Assembly: GCF_964340395.1 (NCBI RefSeq)
Contig: NC_135553.1
Location: 12,204,501 to 12,268,500, forward strand
Direction: 5' to 3'
DNA length: 64,000 bases
Source: Glandiceps talaboti
Lineage: Eukaryota > Hemichordata > Enteropneusta > Spengelidae
Shown: in pieces, positions 27,601-40,900 of the stretch
Position numbering within the stretch: the first letter of the stretch is position 1
Layout: the number at the start of each line of letters is the position of its first letter
The notes under the pieces: model-generated
What the model was told of the DNA's origin: nothing
What the model saw: only the letters and a program-made list of their open reading frames with translations
Database searches by the model: none
Position numbers and translations under genes: made by a program

Positions 27601-28687
27601 CAAAACTAAAACATACACATTCCATTGGATGGTAAAAATGGTCATTAAATACTGTGTTTTAACTTCGATATGGCAAAATAAAAGTGTGATGTTTTCCTCA
27701 AAAACAAAATGGTGAACCTCAAACTTTCTTCCATCATTTCAAAAGGATCAGGAACAAGCTTTCATATGACAAAGATTGGCAAGACTTGAACAACTCAGAT
27801 TTTCAGGAAAATTAGTTGTCTGGGTGCATTTCACCATACCTGTTATGGACTATGTGTTTGTAGAGGTTAAAAGTAATAAGAAGATTTACACAGATAGAAC
27901 ACAAAGTTGTACAGTAAATTTAAGATGTTTATTGTTGTGAATGTCAATATTCTCTTACACAAGATTTGTACTATAAATTACTCCACCTCCAAAAGTACAA
28001 GACAGTAACAAAAAGAAAAGGTATAGAAAAATAAAACATTAATATGTAGTCAAAGATTACAAGTGCACAGGTTTTTGAATAAAAACATTGGATATATACG
28101 AAGTCTAAGGAATGTATGTTTTGTTGTTTAAAGTGGGTTTAAGTTACAGTGGTAAATGGTGACATTAGAAATACATCCATTATTAAGGCTAACATACAAA
28201 GTACACATCAACAGGAAGTATACTTCGTTTCTAGAAATGTATGTATTGTTGTATAAGTGTAATGGTGACATTAGAAAATGGTAGATAAAAATGGTTTCAA
28301 AACAGATACACAATTCCTGATACCTGAAATAGAACTTTAACTTCTCGGTATATCATAAAAATGACAAAACATTTCATTTCTTGGTCAAGGAATATTTCAT
28401 TTCTTGTAAATGAAATGTACAAAAATCTAATGAGTAGGGAATGAAGTAACTGCTTATCTGGTATACAACCTGGTGCTATATAGCTAATGGCCAAGACATT
28501 CTCTTTTTGATTTGTACTGCAACTTCGAAAAAGTGTCGTAGTAAAAAGAAAGACACTCTGAAAAATCGATACCAGTAATTTATTTACTTAGAATTGTGTA
28601 ACCATTTTCCTGTATGATATTCTTAGAAGGAAAGTGAACTAGTCACACCAGTTGATGGACTATAGTTCGTTTAGACATGATAAATAA

Positions 28688-28950
28688 ACCATTACTATGG
28701 AAATTATGCTATAGGCAAACTAAGATAGATACACACTAAAACTAACGGATGTTAATGTAATTACACTCACAGTAGGGTGGTGTTTCTAACAGTAAGTTTT
28801 CCTCAAGTGACCAAACATTAAACCATATTTATTATATCCACATAATAAAGGCACTGCTAGCACCCATTGTGTAATCTCGCTACCACATCCATTAGTTTTA
28901 CTTTGAATCTATCTTAGTTTGCCTATAGCTTGATTTCTATAGTAGTACCG
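28688..28950. mobile_element. foldback MITE
   Basis: A perfect 23-bp inverted repeat at 28708-28730 and 28907-28929 (GCTATAGGCAAACTAAGATA...) extends outward and inward as an imperfect arm of about 60-70 bp. It has no coding content. Confidence 0.8.
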
Positions 28951-29513
28951 GTATTAGATGTAAAGATATTCAGTGCAGTGACTGTATGTATTCAGGAATG
29001 AGATTGCAAAAAGAGTTGTATGCAGAACCATGCGTGAATGCTTTTGCATGATAGATTAAAAGGGGTTAAGTGGCACAGTCTGTAACTTAAAACCATTTTC
29101 AGCCTACATGGATTGTAAAAAATGTACTCACAAGACACATCTTTTAAATCTCAAGACAAATTCTCACTCAACATCACACAATGTAGTGTATGTACTAGAA
29201 ATGGTTAAACATATTACAAATAGGATTGAAAACTGAGTTTTCTTTTAAATTTTGTATACATGATACCTCAAACAGTACGTCAATTATACTGTGTATTTTT
29301 CTACCCTGTTATATCATGTATGAATTCCTGCACACCAATTTGTTACACATGATTCAACATGATTTAGTCGATGGCATAGCCTACATGTAAGTCAATATAA
29401 AACAGATGTAAACACAGAAGACAGTAAAGCCACTGACTGTGCTCCTTTATAGCACTGTTCATGTTACACTATCAGCAAGTTGTTTGACATGTACCTGATA
29501 GAGCTATACTCTA

Positions 29514-29883
29514 TCACAGGAAAACTGAAGTTGCTTTTGGTGTGAATCAATCATGGGCTACAATTTTTTTTACATAAACATAGACTTCAAACCAGACTCA
29601 ACAACAAATGATGTGCTGCACACAGTTTGACTTTGGACATTAGCATACCACACAAGTTTCATGGTAATATTGATATTGAGTAAACTACTATAAACTACAG
29701 AGCCCTAATATTATATACATTTACTGGGTAAGTAACAATATTCAGAAGGTGTAATTTAGGCCTCCAAAAGATATCAAGTTTATCATTTCTCAAAGTTTAG
29801 AGCATAAAATATGCTGATGTTTATAAAAAAACCAAAAGCGTTTACTACGAGTGAAACCCAAGGCAACTTCAATTTTCCTGTAG
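29514..29883. mobile_element. foldback element
   Basis: The left arm from 29514 (ACAGGAAAACTGAAGTTGC) pairs with the right arm ending at 29883 over about 30 bp with few mismatches. No coding sequence lies inside. Confidence 0.65.
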
Positions 29884-30053
29884 ATGACTAATGGAAGTAG
29901 AGTTGTTTGACAGACTTCAAGGGATATGATACTAATGTACAGAATACAGGAAAGGATCAATGAGAAAGTTATGTCACATTCATTTCAAAATAAGTCACAC
30001 ACTAACATTATGATGAAGACTCATATGCGCAGGTGAAGAGTTACAAATACATT

Positions 30054-30305
30054 AAAACTTTGTACTGCACCAAAATACTTAATACATTTGTATATTAAAA
30101 TCCCAAATTTCAACTTTAGTCCGAAGGCCTTTTCAGGGATGTGAAGTCACATTGTTTATGTACACATGATTTCAAATTATTGTCTCAGACAAGAGGTAAA
30201 GTGTACTGGCTAGCATCTCTGTGACTTCATAGCCCTGAAGACCTGAAGACTCAGCAGCTGGAAAGCTAGGATTTATTGTAGTATTTTGGTACAGTGCAAA
30301 TTTTT
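30054..30305. mobile_element. foldback MITE
   Basis: Outer arms (TTTGTACTGCACCAAAATAC and its partner at 30281-30305) and an inner pair (CAGGGATGTGAAGTCACA with TGTGACTTCATAGCCCTG) give a long imperfect hairpin of about 250 bp. Confidence 0.75.
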
Positions 30306-31609
30306 AATTTATTTGCAAGGTACTAACATGGTGCAAAGCAGTTTTTGTACAGATAAGTTTTAGTGTGGAGGTTGGATTTGTGTGTTTTGTTTTCCAATTG
30401 AAAAAAAGACTTACTGTTAGTTGTTGTTCTGAAAACAAAGCAAGTGTTGACAGTGCATTAAGGTGTACTTTATTTAGATAGGAAATTAGATTTTGGAATT
30501 TGTTTCCATACTTGTCTGTTTTTCACACCTTGCACACTATGAAAAGTTATTACACCACACAATTTCTCAACAATTTATAAACAAAATTAAAACTACCACA
30601 GTCATATATTCCATAATACTAATTCATTCAAACTTTTTGGTCAGAGAAAATAGAAGTTACTGTATTTTTTTAATATTTAACTTGCAAACATGCTTGCATC
30701 ACAGGTGCAAAAAGCAAGTGTTTAGGCATATATTATCAGAATAAATTCGTAAAAGTAGAGTCAGACTTATTTCTGCCTTTAGTACACTATTTCTAAATTG
30801 TGTATAGACAAACCTAAAGAGTGTTGAGACAATGCTGGTGTAGTAAATGTGATGTCATAACCAGGAAATGCTAGTAACACTTACTATTAAACAGTAATGA
30901 GTGAAAAAATAAAGGAATTGCCTTTGATAATACAATTTCAGTTATGTTCAAATAGTTTCATTCACTGTGTAGAATTCTCAACAAAACTTACTTTCATTAA
31001 TCAACAGTGCAATAAAGTATCAGACTCTCCAAATATTTCAACGACTAACAGCTATCTTCATCTTCAATTTCAGTTACAAACAGAAATTCGTTTTTTTAAT
31101 TTAAATCTAGCTGTCTCATTTAAATATTTTGCCTTCATTCATAGCTTATGATATTCAATTCAATTAGTTGTTGCATCTGGTATGTTACTTTACATAATTC
31201 TGAATTATTGTCATTCGTCCTCTGGTCCAAACTCTGTTCTTATAGCAGGCAGTTTAATAATTACTCAGGGGTTTTATTTCAGATTGCCTTATAAGGAGAC
31301 AAGCACACAATTAAGAAGCTCACACTTTCTGAGGGATATATCTACCATAAAAATGCTCCCTGACTATACCATGTACAAAAAACATGACAATATGTGAGTA
31401 TGCAATACTAGAATTGATCCTTACACACTGACACCAACATAAAAGTATTAAGAAAAAATATACTATTTACTAAAAGTTAATATCTGTATATACTCATGTT
31501 ATTCTCTCTAAAATAAAAATACAACAACCTCATACATTCACTGTTCCCTAAAAGGTTTTTGACACAGAAGAAATTAAGCAAATGTTCATGTGTGGGTTAA
31601 AAGGCAATT

Positions 31610-31830
31610 GGGTTATCACCAGATTGACTTGTGTTGTTTCTGGGTTTCTTTGTGTTGTATCTGGGTTTGTGTTGTGTCTGGGTTACTCTAGGTTGTCACC
31701 AGGTTGCTTTGCGTTGTATCTGGGTTGATAAGGTTTGTATCTGGGTTGATTAGGGTTGTCACATGATTGCTTTGTGTTGTATTTTGGTTGATTAGGGTTG
31801 CCGCAGGTTTAATTTGTGTTATCTTAATTG
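31610..31830. repeat. degenerate tandem repeat
   Basis: Diverged units combining TTTGTGTTGTATCTGGGTTGA and TTAGGGTTGTCAC. It lies in the 3' flank of the reductase gene. Confidence 0.7.
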
Positions 31831-31993
31831 AACAAGTTGCTTAAAATATATGTGCTCTATGTAAGTCAAAGTTACTTTTTAGTTTTGTGTGTATAAAAGC
31901 CTTATAAGGAACAGGTACTGTTGAGTTCACTGAAAAATATGATACTGTTACACATGTTTGACGTGTACAAAGTATCTCTGTATGTCCTGTTGT

Positions 31994-34900
31994 CTACTTT
32001 TTGCGTGGTGATTTCCTGGATGGACTTACATTTTCAGTGTCTGACTTTCTCTTTGGAGCCTTGCCAAGGCCAACTTTGTCACGATCATGTGGAGCGTTGT
32101 AGTCCAGTTCAGGTCCAATAGCAACAATACCAAATGGATTGATCTGAATGTGACTTTGCTGTATTCATGATTAAAAAAAAAAGAATTCATCAAATACAAT
32201 TTTATTTATCATAAAGTGCCTCAGTGAAGTCTCAAGTTGAATACTTTTCAAATTTGAAACAAAATTTCACCTAATACAGCCCATTTCAAGTTACAATTCA
32301 CTGGTTCTGTATGATACAACCATACAGAAACCAATCAGAAACTATTATTTACACTGAAATAGCCAGATCACAATTTCTTGTTACATTTTGTCTATTATGA
32401 AATGAACCTACTGTAACTAGATGCAGATATGTAAGCACCAATTTTTTGATGTCTGCATTTGATGTCTGCATGGTGGCACTTACTTCTTTCAGTTCAGACA
32501 AAATGTTGCAAGAAACTATTCATTCAATATTGCTATCTTAAAAGTGCAGCATGTGTAGTTTCTTATTGGTTTCTGTGTGGTTGTATCAAACACAGTTGAT
32601 TAATGGTAGCTTGAAACGGGCTGCATGTTTCAACAAATATGTGAACTTTTATTCAATGATAAGATATTGACACTTAAGGTTTCCAGATTGATCCCACAAA
32701 CCGTTGTCTCATATTGCATATGTATTCCACTTTGAAGTACATCATGACATTTAAGTGTAAAATATGACAGAGACCCAAAAGGTGCAAATGCAAGTGTAGT
32801 GTACTTGGGACGAATGAGTGCATTTGTTATCACTGTGGTTAGCTGCACCAAATGCACAAGTGCAAATACCCAGAGTACTCACACTGGCATTCATGGGGTT
32901 CCTTTACTATAATATTAAGTAATATCTAAAATAGCATATTTCATTAAAAATTTCATTTCGCATGATTTCATTTTACGGTATGCTTATTTTCAAACAGGTA
33001 TGCAATAATATTTTCAGTACTGCACAGCAATGCAAATACCCCCTTAATAGCATGCATGCATCAATGCTAGTTATCGTTGGTACATACACTGAGCTACATC
33101 AATAACTTTGAGAGAGTCATTTCACAATTTCAAATCACATAAATTTCAAACCACAATCGCAAGAAACACCAGATTGTAAATTATTCCATTGATATACATT
33201 GATGGCCCTGTATTACCTCATGGGAGTTAGCAGGCATCTATATGCACTACATGAATAGTGAACATTCATGTAAAAATTCATGACTATTCATCGTAAGGTA
33301 TTAAGCACTTATGAAACGTGAATACTTATCTATTGTTCATCTGATACATATGTATGTCTACTAACTCCCATGAGACAACACTGGGTCATTGCCAAGACAG
33401 TCACAGAACAATGAATGTGAAACAAGATTCAAGTTGCAAGATGCAAGTTATGTGATGTGAAGTCATGAAATGACTCTCCAGAACCCAAGGTTTAGAAAAA
33501 CACCTTTATTTCTTTGACTGGTGTTCCCCTTTAATATCATAGTCAAGAATATCAGTGACTTCCACTTTTAAAAATACACATACAATGTAAACATACCTGG
33601 TAGTGTTTCTGGATATGTTCCTGATTGACTGTCTCAGCTACACAAGAAGTCTGATAGATATCACGGACGTAGCCCCAAATAGTGGGATAATCCATAATTC
33701 GTTTCTTGTTACACTGAAAGAGTAGTACACCGAGACTCACTTTAAAGCATACAGCAAGCTCCTTATGTATGTCAACCTCAAGTATCACTATCATCAGTAG
33801 CAGCCATATTTGATTTCTGACTGAGCTTGTCGCAACCAAACAGCATGTATTACTTTATAGAGTGTAATATATATATATGTGGCCCTTCTTTTTCTGATAA
33901 ACTTGGACCTTCTTGTTTATTGAGATGGAGAATGAACCATAAACAAAAGATCACCATTTCAGTCCTTGTCAACAGTGATGTGGAGTATGTTATAGATCAT
34001 CTCAAAACAGTAAAATGTACAATATGTTTTCACATTTCAATATTAGTTGCTAATGATTACAGTGTTACTTGAAGATTCGACCAGAAGCAGAAGCCAATGA
34101 GGGGAGATGGTTTTCATTATAATACTACTAGGGAGCTTGAGGCAAAAATATCATTGTACCTTTTAGTCTTCATTTCTAAAATTGGTCCACTAGGGACTAT
34201 AACTTATATCTAAAAGGTTCTGATGAGAGTGGTAATGGGCATTTAAATGGAACTTTTGAGGTGCTGGTTTCTTATGTCGATTTTGAATGTAAAGTGATGT
34301 TGGGTAAATCTGCATGGGGACTTTCATAAACAAATTTAAGCTCTCTTAAAACACCCTTGTTTGACAGGTTTTCAATTTGAGACAGTGGATTATAACCCTT
34401 TACTGACTTGTTTTCTGTAACTCTATGTAATTACACCCTAAACATAGGGTGTCAGGCTTTCAAAGGTTAAGCAATGCATTCATATGAGAGTAGATTCAAT
34501 AAGTCTGCCAAAAATACAAGTCAAATAAGCTGATTGCCTCCAGCATATATAACAAATACATGTGTAGACTACTGTCTAGAGGGCCAGTTTGTTAAAAGGG
34601 TCAAATGATTCAGTTCATTGCTTGATGAGTAACATATCCTGCTTGAAAGCATCATTTATTGACAAGGTTCCAAGTTTACTGGAGAATTTACAAACCTTGA
34701 AATGTCCCACGTACACTGGGTCAAATCTTATCAAAGTGGTAAACAATCGCACATCAGCTTCTGTCATTTGATCACCGGTTAGGTATCGAGATTTCTCCAA
34801 GATATCGTTAACCTGTAAATACAGACACCTATATTCAAATTCCAACATGAGATCATTTTTTTAATCAAAATCCAGAGAGTATTGTCGTTATTCAGAGGCA

Positions 34901-37900
34901 CTTTTTACAAGACAATATTAGACAAAATGAAACTATTATCAAAAACTACACAAACTAAGAATGACTGACATAGGTTGAAAAGAACTTCTTAAAATAGAAT
35001 CATGAGAATGTGGCTTGGTAATGAACTCTGAAAGCTTTTGATGTTGTTTTGTTCATGAAAACTCCATCCTCTTCTCAGTTAAAATAAAAAAAAAATCTGG
35101 GGTCACCATCCAAATTTTTGAAATAGAGGCAAATGTATGGTATGCTGACAGGACCTGAATACTAGACAATTGTACATACTTCAGTTAGTACAACAAGTAC
35201 ATGGTGTATTTCTTGTTGTGTTTTCTGTCTGTTTGTTTTTCCTGTCAGTTGTATGGCTGCATTGTGATTAATTTTTAATGTAATGCACTTTATAAGGAAT
35301 AAAGATTAAGATGTAATACTAAAAATAGAAATAAGATCAAATGTTTGGAAAAACACTACATCCAAGTTATAGGTAGGGATTTGATAACATTAAACTTGAT
35401 CTGAATGAATGAACGATTACCTTATCAAGATGTGTAAAGACATCCCTTACAGCTACATCATAGGCTTCCTGACTCCTAGCAAATCCAGCTCTGTATACAC
35501 CATTATTGATGTTTCTTTGAAAGAACAAGATGTTATTAGTGTGTTAGTCTCACTCTCGAAAACTGTAAAACAGTGGTAAAATCTACCTAAAATTTACCCA
35601 AACAATGTATCCATAGACCCTACACTTCAAAATAAACATTGGAGTACTAGTAATCTTAGACTCTCTCACAGCCTCGGGAACATCACTTGCAGAAAGCGGG
35701 AGAATTGCAAAAACATGATGGGTCGCAATAACACGTCAAGGAATGGTCAGTCCTGTGTAGTTGATGATGGTGCACACTACAAAGATATTAGAGAGAGTAC
35801 AAGTATCTTGTAGCGATGCTCCATAGGCTGTGAGAGTGTCTATAGTAATCTATGCATTTGATTTTTACCAGGGACATAGTTCCTTACCTCAATTATTTTG
35901 ATTCTAACCATAGATCATGTCCCTTCTAAGATCTATGTTTTAACCTTACTTAACATAGAATGCGCCTCACGGACAAATTTCATTGAAAATCAAAGGTCTT
36001 TACATCTCTCCAAACTATGAAACCTTGTTCCTTGTCCTTTTCAAATAATAAAATAAATTTGAGAACTCAATGTCTTGTTTTCGAGTATATTGCCAATCTT
36101 CTATTTTCGTATTGAGCGGCCATATTGGATTTCAAAAAGACTAAATTTTGGTATCATTTTGAAAACGTGTACCCAAGATTTTATTTATTGATTTTAACTG
36201 AGGTTGATGTTTACTCAAACAAAGTAACAACAAAAGTTTAAAGATTTTATTTCCAAGGCGCATTCCAACATTTAAGCAATGAGTAAGAAATGGGTAATAA
36301 ATAGTTTGGACTATAATAATTTACATACTATATAAAACTTTACTATTATTTTCTACTTAAAAAATGACATGAAACAACTTCGACTGAGTCCATGTTTTTA
36401 ACAATTGCTAAAAATGAAAAAAAGAGATATGAAAAGTTTACTGTACACATAGTGACTTGTAAATAAACAGGTAAACACACTTAAGTAATCACTGCATTAC
36501 ATCCAGATTGTCGCTTTCCCATACATTGAATAAACAAAGGGTACATATAAGGCCTAAAGAAAATAATTGTTTGGTTCCGGTTACCCGACCCCCATCTAGC
36601 TTTTCACTGCCGACCCTAAACGTTTTTTTTTACACTTTCGAGAAAAAAATAAAATCGTTAAAATTGTGGTCTCACAAGAAATAGTGGATGCGAAAACTGC
36701 CATCAACTTAAAAAGACATTCTAAAACTGTTCTTCCAATCTGTATAATGCATATGGCTTTACATCTGATGGGAAGAAATAAACAACACAGAGACCACTTG
36801 GAAAACAATGGAAAACCTGAACTTGAAACTCACACATGAAAAAAAAAATATAATAAAATAAAATAAAAAAATCTACCTACCCCACCTATTCTAAAATTGA
36901 ATGTAACCGGAACCACACAATTTTTTTTATAAGGCCTAAGGTAAATAGTACAATCCATGTCTTAACTTACGGATAAACCCAATCGTTTACTTCATCAATT
37001 TTCTCTCTCAGCTCCTTAGGATAAAGGTCTACTTTCCTGTGTTCATCAGTGGCACAGAACTCATTGAATTCATTGTTGAACATTCTTATGATTTCTGATG
37101 ATTCGTTATTGACGATGGTCTTTTTGGTCTTGTCCCATAACACAGGCACAGTAATATTACCGGCATAATCTATAACATACAAAATGAAGTAATAAGTCAT
37201 ACTTAGTGAGTAAAAATCACTTCAAATAAGTTTCAACACTGACTTTACAATGGCAATGGCTACTGTATTTAAAACACAACTATACCTTCAGTGGATACAG
37301 TATGGTAAGAACAACAAGAATGACAACAACAAATTAGCAACCATGCAAGAAATATTCTCTAAAAATTGAATGAAGAAATTATAATTACTTTTCAAAAATC
37401 TGCATAGTGCATGATTCAACACTGTCACTGTATATGAATTACAATGCATTTCATGATATCATTACAACTGAGTTTGTCACACACATACACATGATATTTG
37501 ATCTTCGATTGTACAATATGGGTATGAGAAGAATTTGATGTATTACAGATTACATATATTTTAGTTATGACGTTAGACTGTCGACAGTCGTTCGTGCAGT
37601 TTTTGCTACATTTTATCTAAAACTAAAGTTGTTGCCTCACTCCGATCTGGAGCAATACTATAACCGCATACTGATAGCGACAGCGAGTGCCAAAGGCACG
37701 CACAGCTCGTGCCTCTGCCACTCGCTGTTCCCATCAGTACACGGTAGTGTTCAGTGCTATGGAGTGAGGCGATGACTTTTTTTAAAATGAAACTGGAGCA
37801 AAGGCACGAACGACTGTCGACAGTCTATTATATCTGTTGTCTGAGCTGTAACAACTCCTACAGCAACATACCTGACACATTATTTAAGACCTACTTAAAC

Positions 37901-40900
37901 AAGAAATATGTACCCCATTTCAAACTTGGCATTTTGTTGTCAGAGACCAAAATTAAATTTGCAGTAGTACTTTAAATCTTAAGACAAGAATACATACAAT
38001 AAAACAACAATATCACATTGGCATTGTGCCAAACTAAAACAGAGGTTACAGAAGGATCAACAGGTGATAGTTCAAGTAGCCATGTGGATTAGAAGAGGTA
38101 TTTAGTCTGGATTTCTTGTTGATACAGCAACTTTATTGTGTTTTTCTACTTGAAAATTTGAAATTATAACAGACCAATGCTATGTTTGTAACTCAATACT
38201 TGTAAACAATGCTAAAATCTGTAAAAAATGTTATTGTATTACACTTACAAACTCAGTACGCAAACACAAGTAAACACTAAGGTGATAACTCACAATTGAA
38301 ACATAATAAATGCCTTAAAGTTAGGAACAACTACAGAGTGTAAATTATGAAGAGTGGCACCCCCTGGGACTGAACTCTACTGTGAAAAGGTTATGTCTTG
38401 TAATGAATTTGATATCCAAAGTGGACTTCTGACATTGCGATCTATAGGAAGTATCTGAATGTGCCATTATTTAGGGTCGTGTTTCTTTTTATGTAGTAGT
38501 ATTTTAGTTAACAAAGGCGATTCGTACACTTTCCTGACCAGCCCTGTACAGAGTCTACCTCCAGCATTGTGTTTATATTCAATTGACTGCAGAGTTACAA
38601 ACAAAATAAAGTAAATAGAAACTTGAGAGGGACCTACCTGGATTTGCTTTCAAATAAATTTCTTTCAAGAACTTTGCACCATTGATAGGATCCAAGGTAC
38701 AGCCAGGTTTCTAGAGATAGATCATATGGTCAAGACATTGGAAGTGAACTGGTCAATGCAAATATCTTATTTATTCTTTTGTCTCGTCATTATTGTTCCG
38801 TATTCTTAAGTCAATATAAATTAAGGAATAAACAATTTATTTGAATTCTACCCTATACATGTATAATTAGAAGTGTTTCATTTAATTCATACACTCAGAC
38901 TTGTTTTCAATTGATATGCCAAAATATGTCCTGAGTAGTGCAATATTTGGAACAACAGTCTCCTATTTTAAGTTATCAGACACACTGTGACTTCCGGGGT
39001 GGGGGTGGGGGGTGGGGGTTCAATGAACTCTGCATTGGGCACATTTCATCGTCAGGTCATCCAAGTTTTGGGGAACAGCATCCCATTTCATCAGAGAGGT
39101 ATGAGAACTTTTGGGGAACAGTCTCCCATTTCATGGTATCGAACAGGCATACTGATTACTCAGACTGGGTCCAGTGAACACTTCATTCACATGTGTACAT
39201 TTCATAATTTTGGATGAAACAGTCTCCCATTGCAAAGTATTAGACACACTGTGATTATGTATACATTACTGGGGTTCAGTGGACATTGCACTGTGTACAT
39301 TGAAACAAGGAGATCATACTATAAATATAATTTGTAAGTAGAGGCACCACAGAATGTCAAGACACATCAGTCACGTATCAGTAAATGAGATATACAATGA
39401 CAATGTGTTATAGCAGCAAGCTGTGTGTATATAATGAGTTTAGTACAGATTTCATATAAATATTTTCACTCTTGTAAAACGAGGTCAGAGACTCAGCATT
39501 TGCCACTTTGAAACCATTGAAATTGAAGAAAGTCAAGTCTCAATTTGATGTATTTTGAATTATTGTTAGTAAACACTGACAGGATCAACGTACAAAATCT
39601 CTACAGTCAGACTACCAAAACTCTGACATACCAAAATTGAATAGATATTTATCTTTTATATATACAACATGGGAAGCTAAGGACAACACTTTTGTCATGC
39701 TGACTCAGCAAAAATGCATTTTTAAAAAAGGCAGGTCATTGCAGCCATAGACATGGGAGTTCTCCAAGGTCACTACTTTAAGTAATGAAGTCTGCTACAT
39801 CTACATGCAAATTTAAATGTTATGCATGATCGCTTTTATTTGTGTGGCACCCCCTGGGATTTCTTGTTTTATTGTTACATGTGGTCATGGATGAATTCAA
39901 CATTACATACATTACTTCATTGTAATATTAATTATTGCCCTGTTATTTTTAATCCCAAACTCAAGTTCAAATATTATTTTTGACCCCTAAATGGTGCAAA
40001 AGCTTCTTTGAACCCCAAACTTGACGTATAAATTCTCTGCCAGATAGCATGACTTCTGAAACTCTATAATGTTGAACCTTCGACACTGGTAGATCGAAGG
40101 GAAAAAACCATGAAGTCAATTGTCTTCATTTTTGGGAATTCATTCACAAACTTGGAATGAAAACAGTAAATGTGGTGATGAAATTGAAAGCCATGGGTAG
40201 AATTGATTGGTTTATATATGTAGCCCACAGAGTTCGAGTAGTAGAGAGAGAGGGATCAATAGCGAAACCTGGTTTGAAAGTGACTCCTACCAACTAGGTT
40301 TGGGCCAATAATGAAATCAAATAACCTGTTAGAATTCCCTAAATATTGATTAATTTATAATCTGTATTTATGCAAAAATATTACCTTATCAGTGAAATTC
40401 CAGCCTCCATCTCCCAAGAGCCAATCAACTACAGTAAAGGAAATGACATCTTCTAGGCCTTTCAGTTTGCGAGATATCAACGTACGATGAGCCCAAGGAC
40501 AAGCATAGGATACATAGAGATGATAACGATTTGCTTCTGCTTTGAAACCACTGGATCCATCAGCTAAAAATGAGAGAGATATAGGATGGTGCAGATTACT
40601 GTTTTATAAAGTGTTTTTCTGAGATCTTATTATTTTTTCAATTTAATTTCTCTGGATTTGTTTATGTTCTTTCTTTTAATAGTTCCTGGTAAGCACCTAT
40701 GAAAACTTTTTGGATATATGGTTGATATATAAGTGCTTATTATTAAAATCATTATTGTTATTATGATAATATTATTTAATTGTTATTACCGTTCACTGGC
40801 TGTTTGATACAACCATACAGAACCCAATGAGAAACTGCACATGCAGGTACATATGTACATGTGAATATTCATGAGAGATGTTGTACACTGAAGGGAGTAA

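Larger units (their letters stand above)
27601..31609. other. gene-free, MITE-rich stretch
   Basis: Downstream of the reductase gene. It holds at least three foldback elements (listed separately). I find no exon with conserved motifs; short open frames are AT-rich and unsupported. Confidence 0.55.
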
